Under the pieces are notes generated by a model. The model was not told the DNA's origin. It saw only the letters and a list, made by a program, of their open reading frames with translations, and did no database searches. A stretch of DNA of 64,000 nt, from contig CAVRTA010000001.1 of the NCBI GenBank assembly GCA_963724135.1, positions 62,001-126,000 of the forward strand, written 5' to 3'. Shown in pieces: positions 18,097 through 27,687 of this stretch. The DNA is from DATLGB01 sp963724135 (GTDB taxonomy: Bacteria; Actinomycetota; Thermoleophilia; Solirubrobacterales; Solirubrobacteraceae). Every line of letters begins with the position of its first letter. Position 1 is the stretch's first letter. Both the position numbers and the translations under genes were made by a program.

Positions 18097-20001
18097 ATGG
18101 CCGTCGCCGCAGAATCGCCTCCGGCCGCGGTGCGGCGTCGCCTCGCCGCGCTCTGGGAAAAGCGCCCCGCCTGGGCGCGCGATCGCCTCGTGCTGTCGCT
18201 CGCCGGCTCCCTGCTGGCGCTGCTGTTCGTCTTCGTGCTCGCGCTGGCGTATCTGAGCCCCGACCGGCCCGGCCGCACCGTCACGCTCGACCAGCTCACG
18301 TCCTTGGCGACGACCGGCGGCCTGGAGTCGCTCGAGCTGCGCGACGAGGACGCGGTCGCGGTCGCGGTCGCCGACGACGGCGCGACGATCTCGTCCGCCT
18401 ACCCGAAGTCGGACGCCGTGACCAACGGGCTGATCGACGAGGCCAAGCAGGGCGGCACGCCGGTGTCGGTGAACAAGCAGGGCGCCAAGCAGGCGATCCG
18501 CACCGTCACCACCTTCCTGCTGCCGCTGGTGATCCTCGCCAACCTGTTCGCGCTGCTGTTCCTGGCGGGCCGCGCCGGGGGGTCGGCGCTCGCCGACGTC
18601 GAGTCGTTCGGGACGCTCAGCGGCCGCTCGGGCCAGGCCGCCGCCTTCCGGGTCACATTCAAGAACGTCGCCGGCGCCGACGAGGCGGTCGAGGAGCTCC
18701 AGGAGGTCGTCGACTATCTGCGCGACCCGAGCCGCTACGCCGCGGTCGGCGCCGTCCCGCCCAAGGGCGTGCTGCTGTTCGGGCCGCCCGGCTGCGGCAA
18801 GACGCTGATCGCGCGCGCGGTGGCTGGCGAGGCGGGCGTCCCGTTCTTCTCCGTCGGAGGCGCCGAGTTCGTCGAGTCGCTGGTCGGCGTCGGCGCGGCG
18901 CGCGTCCGCGACCTGTTCACGCGCGTGCGCGACGCGGCGCCGGCGATCGTTTTCATCGACGAGCTCGACGCGGCCGCGCGCCGGCGCGGCGCGGGCGGTT
19001 CGAGCGGCGGTGGCGCCGACGAGCGCGAGCAGACGCTCAACCAGCTGCTGATCGAGATCGACGGCTTCGACGTCGACTCCGGACTGGTCGTGATCGGCGC
19101 GACCAACCGCCCCGACATCCTCGACCCCGCGCTGCTGCGCCCCGGCCGCTTCGACCGCCACGTCACCGTCGACCAGCCTGACCACGAGGGCCGCGCGAAG
19201 ATCCTCGCGCTGCACGCAGCCGGCAAGCCGGTCGCGCCGGGCGTCGACTTCGGCGCCATCGCCCGCCGCACACCCGGCTTCACCGGCGCCGATCTCGCCA
19301 ACGTGGTCAACGAGGCCGCGCTGCTCACGGTCCGCGGCCGGCGTCACGCGATCGAGCCGGACCTCATCGACGAGGCGATCCAGCGCGTCCTGCACGGCCC
19401 GCGCCGGCGCGGGCGCGTGCTCTCCGACGCCGAGCGCCACCGCGCCGCCGTCCACGAGTCCGGGCACGCGGTGGTCGCGGCCGCGACCGGGCGCGGCGAG
19501 GACGTGCACCGCATCTCGATCCTCGCGCGCGGGCGCGGGCTCGGCCTCACGTCGCTGCTGCGGCTGGACTCGGACGCGGTGCTGTTCACCGCCGGCGACC
19601 TGCGCTCCAAGCTCGAGGTCGCGTTCGGCGGCATGGCGGCCGAGGAGCTCGTGCTGGGCGAGGCCTCCACCGGCGGCGAGCAGGACGTCGAGCACGCGAC
19701 GGGGCTCGCGCGGGAGATCGTCGGTCGCTACGGCATGAGCGAGCGCATCGGGCGCGTGCGGCTGTTCGCCTCCGATGCCGACGAGTACCTCGGCGCGGCG
19801 AGCGGGCTGTCGACGCTGTCCGAGCGCACGCACGAGGACTTCGACGTCGAGGTGCGCGCGCTGCTCGACCACGCCGAGGCCGGCGCCCGGCGCGTGCTCG
19901 AGCGCAACCGCAAGGTTCTCGACCACCTCGCGGAGCGGCTGCTCGACGCCGAGACGCTCGAGGGCGAGGCGCTCGCAGCCGAGCTGGCCGGCGTCAAGTG
20001 A
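18097..20001 (+). CDS. ftsH: ATP-dependent zinc metalloprotease FtsH
   Basis: This 634-residue membrane AAA+ protease has TM1 at about residues 33-51, a short extracytoplasmic domain, TM2 at about 120-142, and then the cytoplasmic AAA module. Walker A is GPPGCGKT, Walker B IVFIDELD and the SRH ATNRPDILDPALLRPGRFDR. The protease domain carries the zinc motif HESGH and the downstream third-ligand region. It degrades membrane and regulatory proteins. It is coupled to the following surface protein by GTGA, an unusual partner. A TTGCCC/TACGTT pair at 18055-18085 is a weak promoter candidate. Confidence 0.94.
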   Translation: MAVAAESPPAAVRRRLAALWEKRPAWARDRLVLSLAGSLLALLFVFVLALAYLSPDRPGRTVTLDQLTSLATTGGLESLELRDEDAVAVAVADDGATISSAYPKSDAVTNGLIDEAKQGGTPVSVNKQGAKQAIRTVTTFLLPLVILANLFALLFLAGRAGGSALADVESFGTLSGRSGQAAAFRVTFKNVAGADEAVEELQEVVDYLRDPSRYAAVGAVPPKGVLLFGPPGCGKTLIARAVAGEAGVPFFSVGGAEFVESLVGVGAARVRDLFTRVRDAAPAIVFIDELDAAARRRGAGGSSGGGADEREQTLNQLLIEIDGFDVDSGLVVIGATNRPDILDPALLRPGRFDRHVTVDQPDHEGRAKILALHAAGKPVAPGVDFGAIARRTPGFTGADLANVVNEAALLTVRGRRHAIEPDLIDEAIQRVLHGPRRRGRVLSDAERHRAAVHESGHAVVAAATGRGEDVHRISILARGRGLGLTSLLRLDSDAVLFTAGDLRSKLEVAFGGMAAEELVLGEASTGGEQDVEHATGLAREIVGRYGMSERIGRVRLFASDADEYLGAASGLSTLSERTHEDFDVEVRALLDHAEAGARRVLERNRKVLDHLAERLLDAETLEGEALAAELAGVK

Positions 20002-22875
20002 AGCGCGCTCTCGCCGCGGGCCTGGCCTTCGCGGCGCTCGCCGTCCTGATGCCGGTGGCACAGGGCCACCAGCCCCCGCGCCCGGGGAGGCCGTGCCCGG
20101 GCAAGACCGATGCCGTCCGGGTCAGCGGTCAGTGGAGCGTGATCAAGTCGCCGCTGGAGTCGCTGACCGGGCACGCTGTCGGCGGCCTCGACGGCAGGCG
20201 GGTCCTCGCCACCGACGGGCGCCGCATCCAGCGCTCGGCCGACGGCGGCTGTACCTGGCACGAGAGCTACGACGCCGGGGACGTGTCCGTGGCCGGCGTC
20301 ACCCCGAGCATCGAGGCGGTCGTTCTCCCCGGCGGCGGGGAGCGCGCGTTCGCACTGCTGGCCGGCGTCGGCCGTGCGGGCCTGTCCCTTCTGCTGGCCT
20401 CCGACGATGGCGGCGAGACGTGGCATGAGAGCAGCGGCGGGCTGCCGCTGGCCGGCGGCCTGCGTGCGCTGACGGGCGTGGGCGACCGGCTCTACATCAC
20501 CACGAGCCTGGCCGACGCGACCGGCGAGCTGTACACGAGCGCCGACGGCGGGCGCAGCTGGACGCGCGCCTCGCAGGGCGACCCGATCCTCAGCATCGCG
20601 ATCGATCCCGATCAACCCGCGCACCATTTATGTGGTTCGTACGACGCACGCGGTGGAGCGCTCCGCGGATGCCGGTGCGAGCTTCGCGCGGCTGTCGCTT
20701 CCAGGCGTGCCGGACGATCCGTCCGATCCCGGCGGACTCGACGATTTCGACCCGACCGTGCCCGACCGCAACGGCTCCTGGCGCGCCATCGCCGTGGCGC
20801 ACCGGCGCGGCCGCGAGGCGGTCGTCGTCGTCGCGGCTGCGCCGAGCGCCACGGCCGGCGTGACGCGGATCGTCGCGTCCAACGACTCGGGCCGCTCCTT
20901 CCTGGACCTGCCGACCGACGGGCTCGGCCCCCTCGGCGGCTTCACCTTCGGGAACTCGCCGGCGCAGATCCTGTTCGCCGCTGGATCGGACTCGACCGCC
21001 TTCCGCGGTGCCGGCCTGCTCGTCTACGACCTCGGCCATCAGGTCTGGCGGGACGTCGATGACCTCGAGCTGGGCTCGATGCGCGAGCCGGGCGGGTTCC
21101 GGGCCTCGGCGGCCGCCCGCGGCCACAAGGGCTACGACGACCTCCAGCTGCGCCGCGATGCCGTGGGCAAGCCGGACCTGATCGCGCGCTACACGCCGCC
21201 CGACCCGCCGCCCGGAGATCTCGAGCTCGCCAGCAAGGGCCCGTGCGGCGAGAGCACCGCGACCGGCCGCCCGGCCGCCGAGCAGCCGGAGCGCGTGCGC
21301 TTCGCGCCCGATGCCCTCGACCTCGCCCTCGAACCCGAGCGCCCGCTGCGCGTCGCGCTGAACGCGTCGTTGCGGCCGGTCCCGTCCCCGCTCGACGTCT
21401 ACTTCCTGATCGACTCGTCGGAGAGCATGGACCCGGCCATCGACGGCGTGAGGTGCAGCGCCAAGCGGATGGTGGGCCAGCTGTTCGCCCGCGGGATCGA
21501 CGCGTGGTTCGGCGTCGGCACGTACAACGACCGCTTCGACACGCGCTACGAGCGCCGGCTCGACCTCGCGCCGCCCGGGCCGCGGCTGGGCAGGGCGCTC
21601 GACCGGCTGTTCACGCGACGGGGCCTCGAGGAGCCGATTCGCACCGCGTTGTTCCAGACCGCGACCGGCGCCGGGCTCGACATCACCGACGACGGGGGTG
21701 CCAGCGGCCAGGTTCCGGTCACGGTGCCGGCGGGCCAGCAGGCCAGCTACCGCGCGCACGCCCTGCGCACGGCGATCGTGATCGGCGACGAGCCCTACGA
21801 GGAGACGACGCCCGGCGAGCCGTCCGTCGCCGACATCATCGCCGCGCTCAAACGCAAGGCGATCCTGGCGCTCGGCGTGCAGGTGGTACCGCCGTTCTTC
21901 CAGCCGATCAACGCGCGCGACGATGGCCGCCTCGCGCACCGCCAGCTGATTCTCCGCCAGCAGCTCGAGACGTTCGCGCGCGGGTCCGGCGCGGTTGCGC
22001 CGGCGGGCGGGGTCGACTGCGACGGCGGAGGCGCGCCTGACATCGCCGCGGGCCAGCCGCTCGTCTGCTCTGTGCGCCAGCAGGGGATCCAGCAGTCGAT
22101 GAGCGACACGCTCGTCGCGCTGCTGGCCGACCTGAAGGACTTGGGCGACGTCCGGCTCGTGCCGCTCGAGACGTCGGGGCTCAGGGTGGCGGTCGAGGGC
22201 GGGCGACTGGAGCAGGTCGATCTCAAACGCGCGAACGAGCTGGCCGGCACGGCCGTCCTGACGTGCACGGCGGCGCAGGCGGGGCGCACGTTCGCGCTCA
22301 CGTTCGGCGTGCAGGCGGCGGGCCGGATCGTCGGGCAGATCGCAGGCTCGGCCCGCTGCGGCAGCGCCCCGCAGGAGACCTCTCCGCGGCCCCGCCAGCC
22401 GCCGGAGGCGCGCCAGACGCCCGTCGGACCGCCGCAGCCGGGGACGGTTCCGCAGCAGCCCGCCCTCGCACCGGTCCCGCCACCCCCGCCGCCCACCGCG
22501 CCGCAGGCCGCGATCGCCGTGGCGCCACCGCCGCCGCCGCCGACGCCGGCACTCGTTCCCGGCACGGCGCCGGCTGGCGCTCAGGCCGCCGCGTCGGCGC
22601 CGGGCGCCGCCGCTGCGGCCGCCCCGGCGCCCGGAGCGCTCGCCCAGGCGCCCGAGTCCGCGCCCGCCCCGCGCCTGGCGCAGGCGAAGGTCGAGTCCGA
22701 CCCGGAGGCGTACGCGCTCTCCGCCGCACGGGGCTCCCGCGCCCAGTTCTCACCGGCCGCAGCGATCACGCTCGGGATCGGGATCAGCGGCGGCTTCGGC
22801 TGGCTCGTGCTCGCCGCCGACCGCCGCCGCAGGCGGCCCGCCCTCGCTCCTAGCCCTCTTCGACGCGCTCGATGA
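19998..22875 (+). CDS. Secreted BNR-repeat / VWA-domain surface protein with C-terminal TM (one frame break)
   Basis: Order of parts: signal peptide (AAGLAFAALAVLMPVAQG); five Asp-box repeats of BNR/sialidase-propeller type (SADGGCTWHE, SDDGGETWHE, SADGGRSWTR, SADAGASFAR, SNDSGRSFLD); a von Willebrand A domain with an intact MIDAS (FLIDSSESMD) and integrin-beta-like text (FGVGTYNDRFD); a Cys-containing beta region; about 120 residues of Pro/Ala linker; and one C-terminal TM (TLGIGISGGFGWLVLAADRRRRR). One extra C near 20604 breaks the frame. It is probably a cell-surface adhesin or sensor. Its GTG start overlaps the ftsH stop; its 3' end overlaps dodecin by 26 bp. Confidence 0.75.
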
Positions 22876-23059
22876 GGAACGCCACCCGGATGTGGGCGCG
22901 CCACTCGTCGAGGTTGTCGCCGCGCAGGCCGGTCGACACGACGTCGACCGCCTTGATGTTGCGCAGCGTCTGACGGGCGTCCGCCAGCGCGGCCTGAACC
23001 GCGCCGTCGGAGGATTCGCTTGAGCTGCCGACCAGCTCGATGATCTTCACGACTGCCAT
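22850..23059 (-). CDS. Dodecin-family flavin-binding protein
   Basis: This 69-residue protein matches dodecin: VVKIIELVGSSSES, ALADARQTLRNIKAVDVVST and WRAHIRVAFLIER. Dodecins form hollow 12-mers that store FMN, riboflavin or related ligands. It is complete and divergent from argG with a 26-bp gap. Confidence 0.9.
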   Translation of the reverse strand: MAVVKIIELVGSSSESSDGAVQAALADARQTLRNIKAVDVVSTGLRGDNLDEWRAHIRVAFLIERVEEG

Positions 23060-23085
23060 AGGAGGCTTATACCGTCTCGGCCCCG

Positions 23086-24399
23086 ATGGCCGACGAGTCG
23101 CCGCTCACCGAGGTCCACCAGTTCGTCGACCCGACGACGAGCGTCACGCGGGTGGCCCGCTATCTGGCGCACAAGGACGAGGTCGGGCGGGTGCTGCTGC
23201 TCTACAGCGGCGGCCTGGACACGAGCGTGATGCTCAAGTGGATCCAGGACGAGTACGAGGCGGAGGTCGTTGCGTTGACGGTCAACCTCGGCCAGCCGGG
23301 CGAGGACTACGAGGTCGTCCACGGCAAGGCGATGATGCTGGGCGCGATCGACTGCCACGTCGTCGACGCGCGCGAGGAGTTCGCGCGCGACTACATCGCG
23401 CCGGCGATCAGGGCGAACGCCGACTACGGCGACGGGTACCCCCTGTTCACGGCCCTCGGGCGGCCGCTGATCGCCAAGCTCGCGGTCGAGTACGCGCGCA
23501 AGACGGGCTGCGACACGATCGCCCACGGCTGCACCGGCAAGGGCAACGACCAGGTGCGCATCGAGGCGACGGTGGCCACGCTGGCGCCCGAGCTCAAGGT
23601 GATCGCGCCCGTGCGCTCGTGGCAGATGGGCCGCGACGACCAGATCAAGTACGCGCACAAGCACGGCATCCCGATCAAGTCCCACCCGACCCAGGGCACG
23701 GAGACGGCGCCGTACTCGATCGACGACAACCTGTGGGGGCGGTCGAGCGAGGGCAAGTGGATCGAGGACCTGTCCCATGCGCCCGACGACGACGTCTTCC
23801 AGCTCGTCACGCGGCCCGAGCTCGCGCCCGACGAGCCGGAGGCGGTCACGGTCACCTTCGAGCAGGGCCTGCCGGTCGCCCTCAACGGCGAGCGGATGGA
23901 GCTGGTGGCGCTGCTCGAGGCCGCCGCCGAGGCCGGGATGCGCCACGGCGTCGGGATCGTCGACCACATCGAGGACCGCATCGTCGGGCTCAAGGTCCGC
24001 GACATCTACGAGGTTCCCGCGGCCGCGATCATCCTCAAGGCGCACCGCGAGCTCGAGCGGCTCACGGGCACCATCCACCAGAACCAGTTCAAGCCGGGCG
24101 TCGACCAGAAGTGGGCGTACCTCGTCTACGCAGGGCTGTGGTGGGAGCCGCTGCGCGCCGACCTCGAGGCCTACATCGAGCACGTCAACCGCAACGTGAC
24201 CGGGACGATCGGCCTGAAGCTGTTCAAGGGCAGCGTGCGGGTCGTCACGCGGGAATCAGAGAACGCCGTCTACGACGCGCAGCTGGCGACCTTCAGCGAG
24301 TCAGGGGGCTTGTTCAGCCAGCACGCTTCGCCCGGCTTCATCGAGCTGTGGTCGCTGCAGAGCGCGCTGGCCCACCGCCTCCACCACTCCGAAGAGTGA
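23086..24399 (+). CDS. argG: Argininosuccinate synthase
   Basis: This 437-residue enzyme joins citrulline and aspartate with ATP. LLLYSGGLDTSVMLKW is the ATP-pyrophosphatase loop; HGCTGKGNDQVR and YSIDDNLWGRSSEGKW are family signatures. argH does not follow; the next gene is a nucleotide cyclase joined by GTGA overlap. A TACCGT box 10 nt upstream and the lack of a well-placed ribosome-binding site suggest a near-leaderless start. Confidence 0.96.
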   Translation: MADESPLTEVHQFVDPTTSVTRVARYLAHKDEVGRVLLLYSGGLDTSVMLKWIQDEYEAEVVALTVNLGQPGEDYEVVHGKAMMLGAIDCHVVDAREEFARDYIAPAIRANADYGDGYPLFTALGRPLIAKLAVEYARKTGCDTIAHGCTGKGNDQVRIEATVATLAPELKVIAPVRSWQMGRDDQIKYAHKHGIPIKSHPTQGTETAPYSIDDNLWGRSSEGKWIEDLSHAPDDDVFQLVTRPELAPDEPEAVTVTFEQGLPVALNGERMELVALLEAAAEAGMRHGVGIVDHIEDRIVGLKVRDIYEVPAAAIILKAHRELERLTGTIHQNQFKPGVDQKWAYLVYAGLWWEPLRADLEAYIEHVNRNVTGTIGLKLFKGSVRVVTRESENAVYDAQLATFSESGGLFSQHASPGFIELWSLQSALAHRLHHSEE

Positions 24400-25163
24400 G
24401 CGAAGCGACCGAACGCAGACGGCTGCGCCAGATCGTCCGCCGCATCGACGAGAGCCCGGCGCTGCTGGCGATGTTCAGGGCCGCGCGCAAGCGGCTCCCG
24501 GGCGACGAGCACTACGGCGACCCGCTGTCGCTGTCGCAGGACGAGGCGCCGGGGGTGATCGGGCAGCGGCTCGCGCTGATGGCCGAGGAGCGCCCCAGCG
24601 CGCTCAAGGAGGTCGGCTTCTCCGCGCTCCAGGTGTGGCAGTCGCTGTCGGAGGCGCAGGGGCGCGGACGCGGCGACGAGGAGGTCGCGATCGTCTTCAC
24701 CGACCTGGCCGGGTTCTCGACCTGGGCGCTCGACGCCGGGGACACGATGGCCGTCGAGCTGCTGCGGCGGATCGCCAAGGCCGTCGAGCCGGTGGTGACC
24801 GCACACGGCGGCAAGGTGATCAAGCGGCTGGGGGACGGGCTGATGGCGGTCTTCCCGGAGCCCGAGGGCGCCGTGGCTGCGGCGCTGGAGAGCCGCGAGG
24901 CGGTGCGCGCCGTGAGCATCGCCGGCCACACGCCGCGGCTGCGCGCCGGCGTTCACGTTGGCCGCCCGCGGATGCTCGGCGGCGACTACCTCGGCGTCGA
25001 CGTCAACATCGCCGCGCGCGTCGCTGCCGCCGCGGGGCCGGACGAGGTGCTGATCACCGACTCCGTGGTGGAGAGGATGCCGGAGAACACGCGCGTGAAG
25101 CGCAAGTGGCGCTTCTCGGCCAAGGGGACGCCCGCCCAGACGAAGGTGTTCGCGGTCGAGTGA
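24396..25163 (+). CDS. Class III adenylate/guanylate cyclase domain protein
   Basis: This 255-residue cytoplasmic protein has an N-terminal helical region (residues 1-95) and a C-terminal cyclase catalytic domain. IVFTDLAGFSTWA and KRLGDGLMAVF supply the two metal-binding Asp residues; GVDVNIAARVAAA has the transition-state Asn/Arg pair. It probably makes cAMP. There is no membrane segment or visible sensor domain. GTG start overlaps the argG stop. Confidence 0.88.
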   Translation: MSEATERRRLRQIVRRIDESPALLAMFRAARKRLPGDEHYGDPLSLSQDEAPGVIGQRLALMAEERPSALKEVGFSALQVWQSLSEAQGRGRGDEEVAIVFTDLAGFSTWALDAGDTMAVELLRRIAKAVEPVVTAHGGKVIKRLGDGLMAVFPEPEGAVAAALESREAVRAVSIAGHTPRLRAGVHVGRPRMLGGDYLGVDVNIAARVAAAAGPDEVLITDSVVERMPENTRVKRKWRFSAKGTPAQTKVFAVE

Positions 25164-25167
25164 CGGG

Positions 25168-25173
25168 TAGCTT
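25168..25173 (+). promoter_or_regulatory. Leaderless-type -10 box
   Basis: TAGCTT lies 6 nt before the ATG at 25180, the spacing expected when transcription starts at the start codon. Confidence 0.45.
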
Positions 25174-25179
25174 GCAGGC

Positions 25180-25341
25180 ATGGTCTACAAGCTGATCGGG
25201 ATGGCGGTGGTCAAGGGAGCGAAGGTGTTCCTGCGCCGCAAGTACGGGCCCACCTACACGCCCAAGCCGGTGATCGCCGTCGCGGTCGTGGCGGCGGCCG
25301 TGGGCATCGCCGTCGTCGCCACGCGCCGCGAGAACGCATAG
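25180..25341 (+). CDS. Small single-span membrane protein
   Basis: This 53-residue frame begins MVYKLIGMAVVKGAKVFLRR. It has a basic amphipathic N-terminal half, then one hydrophobic span (PVIAVAVVAAAVGIAVVATRR) and ends RENA. GC at third codon positions is high, as in neighbouring genes, and a TAGCTT box sits 6 nt upstream. Function unknown. Confidence 0.65.
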   Translation: MVYKLIGMAVVKGAKVFLRRKYGPTYTPKPVIAVAVVAAAVGIAVVATRRENA

Positions 25342-25389
25342 GGTCCTGCGCCGGTTGGCGCGCGGGCCGGTGCGTGCCACCATGCGGGG

Positions 25390-26646
25390 GTGCCCGAGCC
25401 CGGCGCATTTCCCGAGGGGTTCTCCGTCGACGCCGTCGACTGGCTGCCGTCCGGCGCCCGGTCGGGGCTCGATCCGCGTGCGCGGCCACCGGCCGCCGGC
25501 GGTCTCGGGGCCCCTTCCCGAGCTGATCGTGGAGGCCGGCGGCGAGACCAGGCGCTTCGTCTCGCTGCCCGACCCGCGCGCGGACCGCGACCCGTCGGCG
25601 TGGCGCGGCGCATACGTGCTCGACGCCAAGCCGGCCGCGGAGGCCGACCGGATGTGGCTGGAGTGGCCCGGCCAGCGCCGGCTGCCCCTGCCCGCGCTGG
25701 ACGTCCCGCAGCACCAGGTCCACGTCGCCGAGGCGCCGCCGCCGCTGCCCGGCGACGACGTGGTCGTCGACCGGGGCGTGCTCGCCGAGCGCCGCGCCCG
25801 CCGGGCCGAGGCCGCCGAGCAGGCGCAGGCGCGGATCTCGCGCGAGGCGCTGCGCGCGGTCGAGGTGCTCGAGCTGCGCGCGGCCGAGCTCGAGCAGCAG
25901 CTGGCGGCCGCCGAGGCCGAGCGCGACGCGCTGCGCGATCAGGTGTCGCAGTCCAGCGAGGCGCCCGACGTCCGGCTCGAGATCCTGCACAAGGAGGTGC
26001 GCGAGCTGCGCGCGGCGCTGGCCGATGCCGAGCAGGAGCAGGCGCACACGACCGCCCCGGTGGACGACCGCCGCGCCGAGCGGCTGCGCGCCGCACTGAT
26101 GGCGACGGTGGCCACGGTCGCCGAGTTGCGGCTGCGTCTGCACGAGGGCGAGGTCGCCCGCCGCACGCGCGACGTCGCCCGCGCCGCCGACGCCGTCCGG
26201 CTGGCGGTGGTCGAGCGCGAGCGCGAGCAGCTGGTGGCCGAGCTGGCCGAGGCGCGCGAGGGGCTGGCGGAGGCCCGCCGCGCCCGCGACGAGGCCGCCG
26301 CCGAGCTCCAGGGGGTGCGCGCCGCCTACGAGGACGTCCAGTCCCAGCACCGCGACCTCACGGCCGAGCTCGGCGCGGCCCGCGAGCGGATGGCCGAGCT
26401 CGAGGCCGAGCTGGCCGCCGTGGGCGCCGAGGCCGAGCGCGCCGCGCACAACGCCGACGAGGCTGCGCGCGCCGCCGACACCATCGCCGAGCTGCGCCGG
26501 CGCCTGTCGCGCGCGGAGACCGCGCTGGGCGAGGCGGAGACCGCGCGCGAGCTCGCCGAGGCGCACGCGCTCGTCGCCGAGTCCGCCCGCCGAGCCGCGT
26601 CGGTCGCCTCAGCCTCAACGAGCTCAGCGCCGACGTCGCCAGCTGA
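25390..26646 (+). CDS. Long coiled-coil protein (two frame breaks)
   Basis: The N-terminal ~95 residues form a small domain (LPELIVEAGGETRRFVSLPD, RGAYVLDAKPA). About 280 residues of Glu/Ala/Arg-rich heptads follow (ELRAAELEQQLAAAEAERDA and similar), a long coiled coil. One extra G near 25471 breaks the frame after SGARSGL. A second break near 26585 is inferred because only the frame ending SLNELSADVAS keeps high third-position GC. The GTG start at 25390 is the best available. It may be a cytoskeletal or SMC-like scaffold protein; no family is recognised. Coding signal resumes beyond the palindrome that follows. Confidence 0.6.
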   Translation: MPEPGAFPEGFSVDAVDWLPSGARSGLDPRARPPAAGGLGAPSRADRGGRRRDQALRLAARPARGPRPVGVARRIRARRQAGRGGRPDVAGVARPAPAAPARAGRPAAPGPRRRGAAAAARRRRGRRPGRARRAPRPPGRGRRAGAGADLARGAARGRGARAARGRARAAAGGRRGRARRAARSGVAVQRGARRPARDPAQGGARAARGAGRCRAGAGAHDRPGGRPPRRAAARRTDGDGGHGRRVAAASARGRGRPPHARRRPRRRRRPAGGGRARARAAGGRAGRGARGAGGGPPRPRRGRRRAPGGARRLRGRPVPAPRPHGRARRGPRADGRARGRAGRRGRRGRARRAQRRRGCARRRHHRRAAPAPVARGDRAGRGGDRARARRGARARRRVRPPSRVGRLSLNELSADVAS

Positions 26647-26663
26647 TGAGGGGCTTGCCGAGA

Positions 26664-26760
26664 GGCACCGAGAGGGCCGGGATCGGCCGGGTCTGATGAA
26701 CACCACCCTGAGTCAGGGTGTAATTCATCAGAGCCGTTCCGAACCCCCTCCCTCGGTGCC
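26664..26760. repeat. 97-bp imperfect palindrome (family B)
   Basis: Two 48-nt arms (26664-26711 and 26713-26760) meet at a single central base. The segments GGCACCGAG, CTGATGAA and CACCCTGA are identical between arms; the middle is diverged. Both strands encode similar short peptides (MNTTLSQG and MNYTLTQG), as expected of a palindrome. A half-copy lies at 49702-49733. It sits between two stretches of coding sequence, so it may be an inserted hairpin element. Confidence 0.75.
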
Positions 26761-26762
26761 CG

Positions 26763-27630
26763 CGCGCCGAGACTCTCGCGGCGGCCGGGGCGCAACAGAC
26801 GGCCCGGGCGCAAGCCGAGAAGCGCCCCGACCCGAAGCTCGCCGCCGACATCGACGCCGCCCGCCTCCAGATCACGACCGAAGCCGAGCATCCGCCCGCT
26901 GACGTCGTCCGCGGCGGCGCGCGAGTACCCGCCGCTGCGCGGCGCGCTGGTCAAGCTCGCGCACGACGACCCGGAGGCCGCGGGCCGCCTGCTGGCCGGG
27001 CTGCTGCGCGCCCAGCACACCGTCTTCACCGACCCGCCCGACTACGACCTCACGATTGCGGAGGTCGGGACCTTCGCGGTGTCGCCGGCGGGCCGCACGA
27101 CGCTCGTGACGCCGATCGAGGGACCGCGCGGGCGTCTCCACGCGCGCTTCCACCTCGAGGGCGACGCCCTGACGCTGATCGAGTCGCTGGCCGGGCTGGA
27201 GCGCAAGGCCAAGCGGCGCCGGGGGCCGTTGCGCGCGCACGGCAAGGTGCGGGAGGCGCGGAGGCTGACCGAGGAGATGCGCGAGGTGTCGCTGGCGGAG
27301 CTGGTCGAGGCGGGCGCCGAGCTCGAGCCCGAGCTGGTTCTCCGCGGGCTGGCGTACGCGATCCGGCCGGCGTGGACGAAGGGGCAGGTGTGGGCCGTCG
27401 AGCTCAGCGTCGAGGACCACACGCTGTCCGTCGCGGCGCGCCACAGCGGTGGCCTGACGGTCAGCGCCGGGCCGCACGACGCAGAACCCGACGCGCGCGT
27501 GCGGATGACCGCCGACGCCTTCCGCGACCTCGTGGCCGGCGGCGCGCCCGCGCTCCACATCGACGGCGACGAGGCCGTCGTCCGGCGTCTGCTCACGCTG
27601 GCCGAACGAGCCAAGGCCGGAAGCTCGTAA
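26763..27630 (+). CDS. Hypothetical protein, possibly the continuation of the coiled-coil gene (no start found)
   Basis: The frame from 26763 reads ETLAAAGAQQTARAQAEKRP then LAADIDAARLQITTEAEHPP, helical and Ala-rich like the gene before. After one extra base near 26922 it continues REYPPLRGALVKLAHDDPEA through to a stop at 27628-27630. The last ~100 residues (WAVELSVEDHTLSVAARHSG, then VRMTADAFRDLVAGGAPALH) resemble an SCP2-like lipid-binding domain. No ATG, GTG or TTG start is visible just downstream of the palindrome, so this is probably the 3' part of the same gene split by the repeat. Confidence 0.5.
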
Positions 27631-27687
27631 AGAGCGGGCGGGGGGCCTCGAGCCATCCGACGCCTCCCCTAGGTTTCGGCGTCGCGG

